DNA from: VXPQ01 sp965116435
GTDB lineage: Bacteria; Bacteroidota; Rhodothermia; Rhodothermales; VXPQ01
NCBI GenBank assembly: GCA_965116435.1
Contig: OZ220686.1
Location: forward strand, 1,860,001-1,924,000
DNA: 64,000 bases
Reading direction: 5' to 3'
The notes under the pieces: generated by a model
Database searches by the model: none
What the model was told of the DNA's origin: nothing
The model's input: only the letters and a program-made list of their open reading frames with translations
Shown: piece after piece, positions 1 to 9,564 of the stretch
Position numbering within the stretch: position 1 is the first letter of the stretch
Layout of the letters: each line of letters opens with the position of its first letter
Position numbers and translations under genes: made by a program

Positions 1-275
1 AGGCCCGCGTCGCGAACGGCTTGTTCTGCGGCGACCATAGCGAACTGGGCGAACCGATCCAGCCGGTTCACAGCCTTGGTCCCAAGGGCTTCTCTGGCGT
101 CGAAGCCCTTGAGTTCGCAAGCAAACTTCGTCGGGAAATCTTCCGTGTCGAACAGGGTAATGGGAGCCGCTCCGCTTTCGCCCCGCATCATCGCCTCCCA
201 GAAGGCGTCTACGGAGTTTCCAAGCGGAGTCAGGGCGCCCATCCCCGTGATGACAACTCTGCGTTCTTTTGGCAT
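1..275 (-). CDS. fabF: beta-ketoacyl-ACP synthase II, N-terminal part (cut by window edge)
   Basis: The minus strand reads from an ATG at 275 into an open frame that leaves the window after about 91 residues. It begins MPKERRVVITGMGALTPLGN, the typical opening of the FabF/KAS II thiolase fold, and continues with the family's conserved WEAMMRGESG-like stretch. FabF condenses malonyl-ACP with acyl-ACP in fatty acid elongation in the cytoplasm. It lies 24 bp downstream of acpP in the same direction, the usual acpP-fabF order, so the two are probably cotranscribed. The catalytic Cys-His-His residues lie outside the window and cannot be checked. Confidence 0.93.
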   Translation of the reverse strand, partial: MPKERRVVITGMGALTPLGNSVDAFWEAMMRGESGAAPITLFDTEDFPTKFACELKGFDAREALGTKAVNRLDRFAQFAMVAAEQAVRDAG

Positions 276-299
276 ACGGGACGTAGGCGTAGCGCGGTC

Positions 300-539
300 T
301 TACGAGACTCTTTCCTCGAGATATTTCACCGCATCTCCCACCGTCGGGATGGTTTCTGCGTCCTCGTCGGAAATGGTGATATCGAATTCCTTTTCGAATT
401 CCATGATCAATTCGACAGTGTCAAGCGAGTCCGCACCAAGGTCGTTCGTGAACGAAGCGTCGGGAACGACGACGGATTCTTCCACGCCCAGTTTTTCCAC
501 GATGATAGACGTGACCTTCTCTGCGATCGGGTTCGCCAT
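300..539 (-). CDS. acpP: acyl carrier protein
   Basis: A 79-residue acidic protein with the phosphopantetheine attachment motif DSLD, in which Ser38 is the modified residue, and the helical pattern and length of bacterial ACP. It carries growing acyl chains in type II fatty acid synthesis. The start at 539 is preceded by a clear TGGAGG ribosome-binding site, worth noting because many Bacteroidota genes lack one. fabF follows directly. metK is divergent across a 277-bp spacer. The identification is secure from motif, size and neighbour. Confidence 0.97.
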   Translation of the reverse strand: MANPIAEKVTSIIVEKLGVEESVVVPDASFTNDLGADSLDTVELIMEFEKEFDITISDEDAETIPTVGDAVKYLEERVS

Positions 540-816
540 GATTCAAAACCTCCAGTAAAGTTGGTGAAAGAGCCGCAGGGTTCCCGAAAGACGGGAAAAC
601 AATGCTGCGGCAGCGATTCAGTAAGAACCTTTTTGTCAGGAACGCCCCAAAATTACGGCAAGGCGTTCGCATAAACAACGCCCTTGTGCGCCGTCGGTTT
701 TCGTAAAATAACATGGAGACCCTTTAGAGGCGAATCTATCTTGCGCATTTTTCGTTGCATTACCCCCTGTTACCTGTTCCAGGACCTCTGGACGAATCAC
801 GCCACCATACTGTCGT
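540..816. other. divergent intergenic region between acpP and metK
   Basis: A 277-bp spacer that must hold the promoters of both acpP and metK. A TATCTTGC sequence at 737-744 resembles the Bacteroidota -7 element for metK, but no convincing upstream partner is visible. I see no small gene or terminator here. Confidence 0.4.
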
Positions 817-1962
817 ATGTCGTATCTCTTTACTTCTGAATCCGTATCCGAAGGCCATCCCGACAAAGTGGCCGACCAGATATCCGACGCCGTGCTGGAC
901 GCTGCGCTCACGGGCGATCCGGCCAGCCGCGTCGCGGTCGAAACCCTCGTGACCACAGGCCTTGTGCTCGTGGCCGGAGAAATGACGACCCAAACCTATG
1001 TAGAAGTCGAAAAAATCGTTCGAAAGACGATCAAAGAGATCGGGTACGTGGACCCCGCGCTCAGGTTCGATGCGGAATCGTGCGCCGTGCTGACGTCTAT
1101 TCACGAACAGAGCGGGGATATCGGCCAGGGCGTCGATACGGGCGGCGCGGGCGATCAGGGCATCATGTTTGGCTACGCCTGCCGCGAATCGGAAAACCTG
1201 ATGCCGCTCCCGATCACGTATGCGCACAGCCTGGTTCGCGAACTGGCGAACATTCGCAAGACGGAAAGCATTATGCCGTACTTGCGCCCGGATGCGAAGA
1301 GTCAGGTGACCATTGAGTATGAGGACGATCGTCGTACGCCGCGGCGCATTCACACGGTGGTCGTCTCGACGCAGCACAGCGAAGACGCCGAACACGCCGA
1401 GATCGAAGCCGACATACGCCACCAGCTGCTGCCGAGGGTAATCGATGCGGCGCTGCTGGACGACCAGTGCATTTTGCACGTGAACCCTACGGGCCGGTTC
1501 GTGCAGGGCGGACCCCATGCGGACGCCGGGCTTACGGGCCGCAAGATTATTGTAGATACGTATGGCGGCAAGGGCGCGCATGGCGGCGGCGCCTTCAGCG
1601 GAAAGGATGCTTCGAAGGTGGACCGCTCCGGCGCCTATGCCGCCCGGCATATCGCAAAAAACATTGTGCAGGCGCATCTTGCGGAAGAGGTAGAAGTACA
1701 AATATCCTATGCGATCGGCGTCGAGAAACCGGTTTCCGTCGCCGTAGACACAAAAGGCACGGGCCATGCGCTGGCCGACCGGGACCTGGCGGCGATCGTA
1801 CGTGATCTGTTCGACTTGCGTCCGAAAGCGATCATAGAACGCTTCGATTTGCGTGCCCCGAAATTTCTGGACACGGCAGCGTACGGACATTTTGGACGTT
1901 CCGGATTTGCATGGGAGGAAACGGATTGCGTCGATCTGCTGAAAGCCGCCGTGGGTGCGTAA
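817..1962 (+). CDS. metK: S-adenosylmethionine synthetase
   Basis: A 381-residue protein, the normal MetK length. It opens with the signature SESVSEGHPDKVADQISDAV, followed by the central GAGDQGIMFGYA motif and the glycine-rich GGGAFSGKDASKVDRS loop that binds phosphate and Mg2+. It makes S-adenosylmethionine from methionine and ATP in the cytoplasm. ahcY, which removes the inhibitory product S-adenosylhomocysteine, lies 4.3 kb downstream on the same strand, so the methyl cycle is loosely clustered here with a secreted peptidase gene in between. The ATG at 817 gives the canonical N-terminus. Confidence 0.98.
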   Translation: MSYLFTSESVSEGHPDKVADQISDAVLDAALTGDPASRVAVETLVTTGLVLVAGEMTTQTYVEVEKIVRKTIKEIGYVDPALRFDAESCAVLTSIHEQSGDIGQGVDTGGAGDQGIMFGYACRESENLMPLPITYAHSLVRELANIRKTESIMPYLRPDAKSQVTIEYEDDRRTPRRIHTVVVSTQHSEDAEHAEIEADIRHQLLPRVIDAALLDDQCILHVNPTGRFVQGGPHADAGLTGRKIIVDTYGGKGAHGGGAFSGKDASKVDRSGAYAARHIAKNIVQAHLAEEVEVQISYAIGVEKPVSVAVDTKGTGHALADRDLAAIVRDLFDLRPKAIIERFDLRAPKFLDTAAYGHFGRSGFAWEETDCVDLLKAAVGA

Positions 1963-4900
1963 TCTGTTTTCGCGCGCATGGTTTTGTCAAGGCTGCGGTC
2001 CTTGTGGCCCTTTGCTGTCTTTCAGCGCCGGCGGGGCGGGCGCAGCAAAGGCAGGCCCGGGAAGAGGACCGCCGGTCCGTATACGACCATGCCCTGCTGC
2101 AACTTGCGCCGCACGCACGGGGCCGGATCGCCGCCGGGGATACGGTCTGGACGTTGCGCACCCGCTCGCTTTCCGACGGGCGCGCCGATCTGGAAACGGG
2201 TTTTTTGCACGCCCGGTACCGCATCGGGGATCGCGTGGAGGAAGGCTTGTCCACGACGCAGGCGGCCCTTGCGTATCTTGAGCAACACGGCGAAGCCTAC
2301 GGCATAACGGCCGCCGGGGAGCATCTCCGGGTGGAACAGGTTCGGGAGGGGCGGTACGCCCGCCACGTTCGCTATCGACAGACGCTCGCCGGCGTACCGG
2401 TGTACCGGGCCGACGTTGCGGTAAGTCTCGACCGCAGCGGTCAGCCGACCATGGTTGTGAGTAGCTACCAGCCCCATCTTGAGCGTGTGCGCGGGTTCGA
2501 TCCCGCGCCCGCGCTTTCGTCCGCCGCCGCGCAGGATATCGCCCGGCGCGCCGCCACGCCCGAGTTCGCCGTTTCCGAGCCGGCGCTGGTTGTGTACGTA
2601 TCGGATGTCCCCCGCCTGGTCTGGAACGTTCCCGCCGTCTCTTCCGGGCTGCCTGTTTCGTGGGATGTGCTTGTGGACGCCAGAACGGGCGAAATTCATC
2701 GCATATTCAACACATCGTTGCATGCGCACAAGGCATCGTCCCTGTCGTCCGGGGCGTCCAGGTCCGCACACGCGTCGCCTGCGCCCGCCGCGAAGCCCCG
2801 CGTTTCGCCCGTAGTCCATGCCCCGCCGCCTGTTCCCTTCGAGTTTTCCGCCCCGGCTTTTGGGCACAAGGCCCGGGTCGTCGACGGGATGGGGCTGGTG
2901 TTCGATCCCGACCCGCTTACGTCTGCGGGCGCATCCTACGGAGGAGTGTATCAGGATGGCGACGATGCGGACACGGCGGCGCTGACCGGGCAAAGGGTGC
3001 GGGTGACCCTGCGCGACATTACGCTGGGCGCCGACGGGTTGTATCGGCTGGACGGGCCGTACGTTCGCATCCAGGGAGACGCTCATGTCGTTCCGGAAGC
3101 GTCCGCGCCCGACGCCTTCGGCTTTACGCGTTCGGACGATCGGTTCGAGGCCGTAAACGCCTATTATCATATCGACAAAAGCCGTCGCTACGCACAATCG
3201 CTGGATGTGGGCTATACCGTGCTGGATGCTCCGGTGAACGTCAATCCGCAAGCGTTCGCCGCCGATAATTCCGCCTATATTCCGCACGATCGGCTCCTGC
3301 AGTTCGGCACGGGTGGCATAGACGACGCCGAAGACGCCGACGTGCTGTGGCACGAGTACGCGCATGCCTTGCTGGACCATGCGGCGCCCGGATTGATTGG
3401 TCCGTTCGAAGGCAGGGCGTTGCACGAGGGCTGGGCCGACTACTGGGCTGCTTCGTATTCCCGCTTTTTGTCCGAAGAGGATCCGCGCATTCCTTCGCAC
3501 GCCTGGGAACGGTTGTATAATTGGGACGGCAATGCGTCCTGCTGGTCGGGCCGGACGCTGGACCATATGGGGCATTATGACGACGACATGGCGTACGAAT
3601 CCGCAGGATGCCAGGCGTTCCTCGAAATTTATCAGTGGGGCCTGCTGTGGGCCACGACCATGATGAAGATTTACTCGCACGTCGGGCGCCCCGTTATGGA
3701 CCGTTTACACCTTGCTTCGCATGCCTACCTTGGTTCGGGAGGTACCTTCCGCGACGCCGCCGAGGCCCTGATTCAGGCGGACGAGGATATATATGAAGGC
3801 CTTCATACGGGCGCCCTGGTTCATGAGTTGGGCGAAGCCGGCTATATCGATTCCGATGCGTATGGTCCGGCTTTGGCCCACGATCCGCCGGAGCGGACCG
3901 AAAATATAGGCGGAACGGTACAGATACGCGTCGAAGCAAAGGGCCTTGCCGCCCCTGTGGATCGCGTGTTTCTGCGCTATTCGCCCGGAGAGGGGCTTCC
4001 GTGGGGCATATTCCCCCTGACGCGCCGGGACGACACGCTGTTCGCCGGTGATTTCCCCGTGCCCGACGAGCCGACGGTGGTGCGATATTACATAGAGGGG
4101 CACGACACGCAGGGGCGTTACCGCCTGATGCCCGCCCTGGCTCCGCGCACCGTATTCACATTAGACGTGGGGCAAGATATGACGGCGCCCTCCCTGGCCC
4201 ATGACGCGCTTGCACGCATTCCCGTCGCGGCCTGGCCCGCCACGGTGTACGCGGAGGCGAGCGACGCCCTGGGCGTGGATACCGTATGGGTCGAATATGT
4301 GCGCCATAGCGCAGGCGGCACACGTGAAGAGGGCGCATTTGGACTGACGGAGCAGGACGGGCGCTATTCGGGTCGTTTCCCGGAGCCGACGTCGCCGGTG
4401 TTGGGGGGCGACAAGGTAGAATACCGCCTTGTGGCCCGCGATGTATCCGTGGCGGGCAACGAAGCCCGGCTTCCCGAAGAGGGATTTTTCTCCGTGTTGC
4501 TCATACTGGAAGGCGAATTGTACGCGTTCGATTTCGAGCGGGACGAGCCGGGGATCACGGCGCAAGGGTGGCGCCGCGGGCCGCCTGCTTTCGGGCTTCG
4601 GATGGCGTATTCCGGCGAAAATGCGTGGGCTACGGCTCCGGACGGCGCCTATCCTGTCGAAGCCGGCAGGGCTACGCTCGATCTACCCCCGGTCCGTTTG
4701 ACCACCGCCCCGGCGGCGTATCTGATCTTCTGGCACTGGTATGATTTCGAACAGGGCGGCCCGGTTGCGCCGGGCATGTTCGACGCCCGGGCGGATCTGC
4801 GGGACGGCGGCAATGTCAAGGTATCGCTGGACGGCGGCGTATCCTGGGAGGCGCTGGTTCCCGAAGGAGGGTATACCGGAAATATTGGCGGGCGCGGCGG

Positions 4901-6203
4901 CAATCCGCTGGCGGGCCAGCCCGGTTTCGGGGGGTACAGCTTCGGGTGGCGGCGCGAAATAGCGCCTGTGCCGATTTCCGGGGACGTACGGGTGCGGTTC
5001 GAGGCGGGAACCGACGCAGGCAACGAGGGGGAAGCCCGGTATTTTGCGGGATGGTATCTGGACAAGGTTTCGCTTGTGACCGAAAGGCCTCAGGATGCGG
5101 ATGCGCCCTGGGCCGAAGGGTTGCCTGCGGAACGGGTCGCCCATGTGGTTGGCAGGGATCTGCTGGCGCCCGTGTCGATCCGGGCGTACGACAATACGGG
5201 CGTCGAATCCGTGATCTCCCGCTACGAAATCACCGATGCGCGCGGCGTCGCAACGGGCCGTGTGCGGTGGGCCATGTCGGGCGTGGATGCGCGTGTGTTC
5301 GAGGGCCATGTGGCCCCTCCGCAATCGTTTTCTCCCGGAGACCGGGTGGCCTACACGATCCATGTACGGGATTTCGACGGCAACGAAACGGCGTACGGCG
5401 CTCCTTTTGCGATAGACTATCGGTCCGAAGCCTACGCGACCGTGGCGCCCGTCAGCGTAGCCCCGACAGGGGTATGGCGCCGCGTGGAGGGGGGGTGGAT
5501 TGCCCGGGACCCCGGTTCGGGCGCGTCAGGCGCCGCCGTTTCGAGCCTTGTGTTCGCGCCGGTGACCATTCCGTCGAATAGCGAATCGACGACGCTGGAG
5601 CTTGCGCAGGCCTATACGCTGGGCGAAAACTTCGGCGGCAACGTGAAAATCACCGAGGACGCCGGCGTTACCTGGCGCGTGATTGCGCCCGCAGAGGGAT
5701 ACGACGGGAAGTATGCCCCCGCAGGCGAGCATCCGATGCAGGACGAAGCGGTGTTCGGAGGCGGCGCCAACGGGTCGGGCGCGGTTTCGTTCGACCTGAC
5801 GGGGTATGCGGGCAAAGCGGTCCGGCTCCGGATAGATCTTGCCCATGCGGCGGCGTTCGGCCCCGATACGGTCTGGCGCATCGGGAATATCGGGTATCGT
5901 TCCCTGTCCCCGGACGACGCCATCGAAGTCCCGCGCGAATTGGTCCTGCATCCGAACTTTCCGGACCCGGTGCGCACCGTCACGCACATTTCCTATACGA
6001 TTCCCGGGGACGAAGCCCTCCCGGTTCGTTTGACGGCCTACGATGTGACCGGGCGACGGGTCGCCGTGTTGCGCGATCAGATGCAAGAGCCAGGCACGTA
6101 TACGGTGCATTACGACGCAGGACAATTGGCCAGCGGGGCGTATATTCTCCATCTCGAAACGCCTCGCGGCATTCGCATCGAACGCATGATGGTTATTCGT
6201 TAG
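1911..6203 (+). CDS. secreted M36 (fungalysin-like) metallopeptidase with T9SS sorting domain
   Basis: About 1,430 residues. A signal peptide-like segment (about residues 26-45, ending AGRAQ) precedes a fungalysin/thermolysin-type propeptide (about 75-240). The catalytic part carries HEYAH at residues 481-485 and EGWAD at 506-510, the M36 zinc-binding HExxH plus downstream glutamate arrangement. Several beta-rich modules follow, including two repeated segments with NVKVSLDGGVSWEAL-like and NVKITEDAGVTWRVI-like cores. The last ~85 residues (starting LHPNFPDPV) form a type IX secretion sorting domain. The protein is probably exported and anchored or released as a broad peptidase. No in-frame ATG lies between 1911 and the signal peptide, so the start overlaps metK by 52 bp; a GTG or TTG inside the leader is possible. 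Confidence 0.88.
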   Translation: MGGNGLRRSAESRRGCVICFRAHGFVKAAVLVALCCLSAPAGRAQQRQAREEDRRSVYDHALLQLAPHARGRIAAGDTVWTLRTRSLSDGRADLETGFLHARYRIGDRVEEGLSTTQAALAYLEQHGEAYGITAAGEHLRVEQVREGRYARHVRYRQTLAGVPVYRADVAVSLDRSGQPTMVVSSYQPHLERVRGFDPAPALSSAAAQDIARRAATPEFAVSEPALVVYVSDVPRLVWNVPAVSSGLPVSWDVLVDARTGEIHRIFNTSLHAHKASSLSSGASRSAHASPAPAAKPRVSPVVHAPPPVPFEFSAPAFGHKARVVDGMGLVFDPDPLTSAGASYGGVYQDGDDADTAALTGQRVRVTLRDITLGADGLYRLDGPYVRIQGDAHVVPEASAPDAFGFTRSDDRFEAVNAYYHIDKSRRYAQSLDVGYTVLDAPVNVNPQAFAADNSAYIPHDRLLQFGTGGIDDAEDADVLWHEYAHALLDHAAPGLIGPFEGRALHEGWADYWAASYSRFLSEEDPRIPSHAWERLYNWDGNASCWSGRTLDHMGHYDDDMAYESAGCQAFLEIYQWGLLWATTMMKIYSHVGRPVMDRLHLASHAYLGSGGTFRDAAEALIQADEDIYEGLHTGALVHELGEAGYIDSDAYGPALAHDPPERTENIGGTVQIRVEAKGLAAPVDRVFLRYSPGEGLPWGIFPLTRRDDTLFAGDFPVPDEPTVVRYYIEGHDTQGRYRLMPALAPRTVFTLDVGQDMTAPSLAHDALARIPVAAWPATVYAEASDALGVDTVWVEYVRHSAGGTREEGAFGLTEQDGRYSGRFPEPTSPVLGGDKVEYRLVARDVSVAGNEARLPEEGFFSVLLILEGELYAFDFERDEPGITAQGWRRGPPAFGLRMAYSGENAWATAPDGAYPVEAGRATLDLPPVRLTTAPAAYLIFWHWYDFEQGGPVAPGMFDARADLRDGGNVKVSLDGGVSWEALVPEGGYTGNIGGRGGNPLAGQPGFGGYSFGWRREIAPVPISGDVRVRFEAGTDAGNEGEARYFAGWYLDKVSLVTERPQDADAPWAEGLPAERVAHVVGRDLLAPVSIRAYDNTGVESVISRYEITDARGVATGRVRWAMSGVDARVFEGHVAPPQSFSPGDRVAYTIHVRDFDGNETAYGAPFAIDYRSEAYATVAPVSVAPTGVWRRVEGGWIARDPGSGASGAAVSSLVFAPVTIPSNSESTTLELAQAYTLGENFGGNVKITEDAGVTWRVIAPAEGYDGKYAPAGEHPMQDEAVFGGGANGSGAVSFDLTGYAGKAVRLRIDLAHAAAFGPDTVWRIGNIGYRSLSPDDAIEVPRELVLHPNFPDPVRTVTHISYTIPGDEALPVRLTAYDVTGRRVAVLRDQMQEPGTYTVHYDAGQLASGAYILHLETPRGIRIERMMVIR

Positions 6204-6304
6204 CGGTGCGCTTGAATTTTCGGGGGAGGCGGAGCAAGCCGCGCCCCTGCGAGTATCTTTCGGGATTTTTTCTGTTTTATTTCCCCTTCGAGGTTCCTGG
6301 AAAC

Positions 6305-7582
6305 ATGGATTTCAAGAAAAGCGCCTACAAAGTGCGCAATCTGGACTTGGCCGACAACGGGCGCCGCGATATCGCCTGGGCCGAAAGCCGCATGCCGGTG
6401 TTGATGCGTTTGCGCGCGCACTACGCCAAAAGCAAACCGTTCAAGGGATACCGAATTTCCGGATGTCTCCATGTCACCAAGGAGACCGCCGTGCTGGTCG
6501 AGGCCTTTGCGGCCTGCGGCGCGGACGTGGCGTGGTCCGGGTGCAATCCGCTCAGTACGAACGACGAGGTGGCTGCCGCCCTGGCGAAAGCAGGCATCGA
6601 AATCTATGCGTGGCATGGACAAAGCGTAGAGGATTTCTACTGGAGCATCGACCGCACGCTGGACAAACCGCCTCATCTTACGCTGGACGACGGCGCCGAC
6701 CTGATTTTCCGGGTGCATAGCGCTTTTCCGGCGCTGGCCGACCATATTATCGGGGGCAGCGAAGAGACCACGACGGGTTTGCATCGCTTGCGCGCCATGG
6801 CTTCCGACGGCAAACTGCTATACCCCGTATACGCCGTCAACGACGTGGAAACCAAGTGGGACTTCGACAACGTATACGGCACTGGTCAAAGTACGCTGGA
6901 CGGCATTTTGCGCGCTTCGTCCATCCTGGTGGCCGGCAAGCATTTCGTGGTGGCGGGGTACGGGCATTGCGGACGCGGCGTAGCGATGCGGGCGAAGGGG
7001 CTGGGCGCGAATGTGATCGTAACAGAGGTGCAGCCCACCGCTGCGCTCAAGGCCTTGCTGGAGGGTTTCCGGGTCATGACGATGGACGAGGCCGCTGCCG
7101 TCGGAGATGTGTTCGTGACGGCTACGGGCATGAAGGACGTGATTCGCGGGCGACACTTTGCGTCCATGAAGGAAGGCGCCGTGGTATGCAACACCGGGCA
7201 CTACGACGTGGAACTGAACCTCGAGGAACTGGCCGAGTTATCCCGAGACACGTTTCATGTTCGGGAAAACAATCGGGCCTACGTGCTGCAAGACGGCCGG
7301 AAAATCTATGTGCTTGCGGACGGTCGTCTGGTCAATCTGGCCGCCGCCGAGGGCCATCCCTCCGAAGTGATGGATATGAGCTTCGCCAATCAGTTCAATG
7401 CGCACCTGAATCTGGTGCAGGCGCACGAGCGAGGCGAGTCCCTGGAGAATACGGTGATCGACTTGCCCAAGGCGCTGGATCAGGAGATCGCGGGCGTCAA
7501 GCTGGAGACGATGGGCATTTCGATAGATCGCCTTACCGACGAGCAAACGACGTACGCGACCGATTATTCTGCCGGGACGTAG
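6305..7582 (+). CDS. ahcY: S-adenosylhomocysteine hydrolase
   Basis: From the ATG at 6305 the product is 426 residues, similar to the shorter prokaryotic class lacking the ~40-residue insert of many bacterial enzymes. It contains VYAVNDVETKWDFDNVYGTG (substrate and NAD contact region), the NAD-binding GYGHCGRGVA, and the family's C-terminal Lys-Tyr region. It splits S-adenosylhomocysteine into adenosine and homocysteine, using bound NAD. The frame is open to 6206, but the upstream codons match no family N-terminus. It is 102 bp downstream of the peptidase gene and may share its transcript. Confidence 0.96.
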   Translation: MDFKKSAYKVRNLDLADNGRRDIAWAESRMPVLMRLRAHYAKSKPFKGYRISGCLHVTKETAVLVEAFAACGADVAWSGCNPLSTNDEVAAALAKAGIEIYAWHGQSVEDFYWSIDRTLDKPPHLTLDDGADLIFRVHSAFPALADHIIGGSEETTTGLHRLRAMASDGKLLYPVYAVNDVETKWDFDNVYGTGQSTLDGILRASSILVAGKHFVVAGYGHCGRGVAMRAKGLGANVIVTEVQPTAALKALLEGFRVMTMDEAAAVGDVFVTATGMKDVIRGRHFASMKEGAVVCNTGHYDVELNLEELAELSRDTFHVRENNRAYVLQDGRKIYVLADGRLVNLAAAEGHPSEVMDMSFANQFNAHLNLVQAHERGESLENTVIDLPKALDQEIAGVKLETMGISIDRLTDEQTTYATDYSAGT

Positions 7583-7657
7583 CGGGAAGGCCGGGTCGGG
7601 CGCGGTCCGGCCATGGCCGGGCTTCGGAAAAGGCCTCGCCGCGCTGAGCGAAGCGCT

Positions 7658-7701
7658 CTTAGATTCGTCCTTAGATCACCCTTAGATCGCCCTTAGTCCG
7701 C
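7658..7701. repeat. short ~11-bp tandem repeat
   Basis: CTTAGAT-based units repeat about four times with an 11-12 bp period. The last unit supplies the stop codon region of the convergent ferredoxin gene. It lies between the convergent ahcY and fdxA genes. No transposon ends are visible; it may simply be slippage-generated. Confidence 0.6.
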
Positions 7702-8043
7702 ATCCCATGTGAGAATGTCTTCCTCCGTTTTCTCCTTGCTTTCCCATTCCTCGGCGTCCGGGAGCACGGTGTCGTCTTTTTCGGTGATGTTGTATCCGAG
7801 GTCGCGCCATTCGTTGGCGAGATGCTCGTTCCAGTCTCGGTAGTGCGACCATTTCTCGGGCAATTCGTCGTCCGCGTAGATCGCTTCCGTCGGGCAAATC
7901 GGCACGCAGGCATTGCAGTCGATGCATTCTTCCGGATGGATGACCAGGAAATTCGGTCCCATATAAAAGCAATCGACGGGGCACACCTCAACGCAATCGG
8001 TGTATCGGCAGTTGATGCACGGTTCTGCAACGACGTACGGCAT
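7693..8043 (-). CDS. fdxA: 7Fe ferredoxin (3Fe-4S/4Fe-4S)
   Basis: A 116-residue ferredoxin of the FdxA type. The N-terminal half holds two cysteine clusters, CINCRYTDCVEVCPVDC and CIDCNACVPICP, matching the 3Fe-4S plus 4Fe-4S arrangement of 7Fe ferredoxins. The rest is the acidic tail that distinguishes this family from short 2[4Fe-4S] ferredoxins. It serves as a low-potential electron carrier in the cytoplasm; the partner is not indicated by the context. Convergent with ahcY and probably monocistronic. Confidence 0.93.
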   Translation of the reverse strand: MPYVVAEPCINCRYTDCVEVCPVDCFYMGPNFLVIHPEECIDCNACVPICPTEAIYADDELPEKWSHYRDWNEHLANEWRDLGYNITEKDDTVLPDAEEWESKEKTEEDILTWDAD

Positions 8044-8177
8044 ATTGCGACGCGGATAAAGAAGTTAAGGAAGGAATTACGATAAGCCCCCGGGGGAGAG
8101 GCCTGTGTGCGAGAAAGTACGAAGATACGGCATATCAGGCGGTAGAGCCAAGCAATCCGTGAAATTCGTTTACGCGT

Positions 8178-9206
8178 TTACGAAAACAGTTGCGCGTTGC
8201 CGGGCGGCGGCACGCCAAGGTGTTTGTAGGCCCGCGCCGTGGCGATGCGTCCCCGGGGCGTTCGCTCCAGAAAGGCTTCCTGGATAAGGTACGGCTCGTA
8301 CACCTCTTCAATGGTGCCGGCGTCTTCCCCGACGGACACGGAAAGCGTATTCAAGCCCGTGGGGCCGCCCCCGAATTTTTCGATAAGGGTCATCAGGATG
8401 CGGGTGTCCATATCGTCCAGGCCATGTTCGTCTACGTCGAGGGCGTTCAGGGAACGGTCCGCCGCTTTCTGGTCGATGACGCCCTCGCTTTCCACTTCGG
8501 CGAAATCCCTTGCCCGCCGCAACAGCCGGTTGGCGATGCGCGGCGTACCCCGGCTGCGCCGCGCGATTTCGAGGGCGCCTGCGTCCGTAATGCCTATGCC
8601 GAGGATGCTGGCCGAGCGCTCGACGATTTGGTGCAGGAGCGGCGACGTATAGTAATCGTACCGAAAATCGATCCCGAAGCGCGCCCGCAAGGGGGCCGTA
8701 AGCAGTCCCTTCCGGGTCGTGGCGCCGATCAGCGTGAACGGGGGCACCGCAAGTTTTACGCTGCGCGCGCTGGGTCCCGAATCGATCACGATGTCGATCT
8801 GGTAATCTTCCATGGCGGAATACAGGTATTCCTCCACCACCGGGCTGAGCCGGTGAATTTCATCCACGAAGAGAATATTTCCCTCTTCCAGATTCGTCAG
8901 GATGCCGGCGATGTTCGCCGGTTTTTCCAGCACCGGGCCGCTGGTGGTGCGGATGATGGCGCCCATCTCTTCCGCAATGACGTACGCCAGCGTCGTTTTA
9001 CCCAGTCCCGGCGGGCCGGAAAGCAGCACATGGTCCAGCGTTTCGCCGCGCCGTTGCGCTGCGGTCATGAAAACCCGCAGGTTATCCTTTATTTTTTCCT
9101 GTCCGATGAAGTCCTCGAGCGTACGGGGCCGCAGCGTTTTCTCGAGGTCTTCTTCGGAATGCCGGGAATGCGGCGAAAGGTTTTCGGGATGTTCGGGATG
9201 GTTCAT
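8178..9206 (-). CDS. ruvB: Holliday junction branch-migration helicase RuvB
   Basis: From the ATG at 9206 the product is 342 residues, a standard RuvB length. It shows RPRTLEDFIGQEKIKDNL, Walker A GPPGLGKTT, Walker B LFVDEIHRL, sensor 1 IGATTRKGLLTAPLRARF and the C-terminal winged helix with GGGPTGLNTLS. RuvB hexamers drive branch migration with RuvA during recombination. Further ATG and alternative starts are in frame upstream (to 9308), but they add sequence outside the family. ruvA and ruvC are not in the window. Confidence 0.96.
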   Translation of the reverse strand: MNHPEHPENLSPHSRHSEEDLEKTLRPRTLEDFIGQEKIKDNLRVFMTAAQRRGETLDHVLLSGPPGLGKTTLAYVIAEEMGAIIRTTSGPVLEKPANIAGILTNLEEGNILFVDEIHRLSPVVEEYLYSAMEDYQIDIVIDSGPSARSVKLAVPPFTLIGATTRKGLLTAPLRARFGIDFRYDYYTSPLLHQIVERSASILGIGITDAGALEIARRSRGTPRIANRLLRRARDFAEVESEGVIDQKAADRSLNALDVDEHGLDDMDTRILMTLIEKFGGGPTGLNTLSVSVGEDAGTIEEVYEPYLIQEAFLERTPRGRIATARAYKHLGVPPPGNAQLFS

Positions 9207-9313
9207 GCGCATTCCATGCAATAACGGCGTTTGTCTCGGCCTGTACCGCCCAAAGATACGCTTCCGGGCGTCCCGCTGCCGGAAAAATGCACGCCGAAAG
9301 CGCGTCAACGCAT

Positions 9314-9365
9314 GGATGCGCTGAGTAGGGATGCACGGATCAACTCCACGTCGGTCAGCGCATCC
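9314..9365. repeat. dispersed palindrome, GGATGC family, copy 1
   Basis: GGATGCGCTGA at 9314-9324 is the exact reverse complement of TCAGCGCATCC at 9355-9365. The inner part, 9328-9365, matches the copy at 38487-38525 closely. It lies in the ruvB-rpoN intergenic region. Other copies are near 22731, 29820, 38283-38340, 38488 and 60332, so this is a genome repeat family and not a local terminator. Confidence 0.8.
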
Positions 9366-9445
9366 GTATAGCCTTTGGGATGCGGCGCCGTCGGGAAGCC
9401 TTGTTTTTCATGCCCTTTTTGCGTGCCGGAGCGGTTTGCGAAAAA

Positions 9446-9461
9446 TTGGCACTATATTTGA
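9446..9461 (+). promoter_or_regulatory. TTGGCAC-N4-TTTGA motif upstream of rpoN
   Basis: TTGGCACTATATTTGA lies about 100 bp before rpoN. It resembles a sigma-54 promoter (GG, ten bases, then GC) with GA in place of GC. The same pattern precedes groES. It also contains TATATTTG, which fits the Bacteroidota sigma-70 -7 element, so the two readings compete. Confidence 0.4.
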
Positions 9462-9564
9462 GGATAGCCTATATATTCCCTAAACAGGACCTGAAGATCC
9501 CGGGTATACGGCCCGGGTTTTTCGCCTGCGAACGCATCCGCAATGGTACGTCCATTTTCAGATC

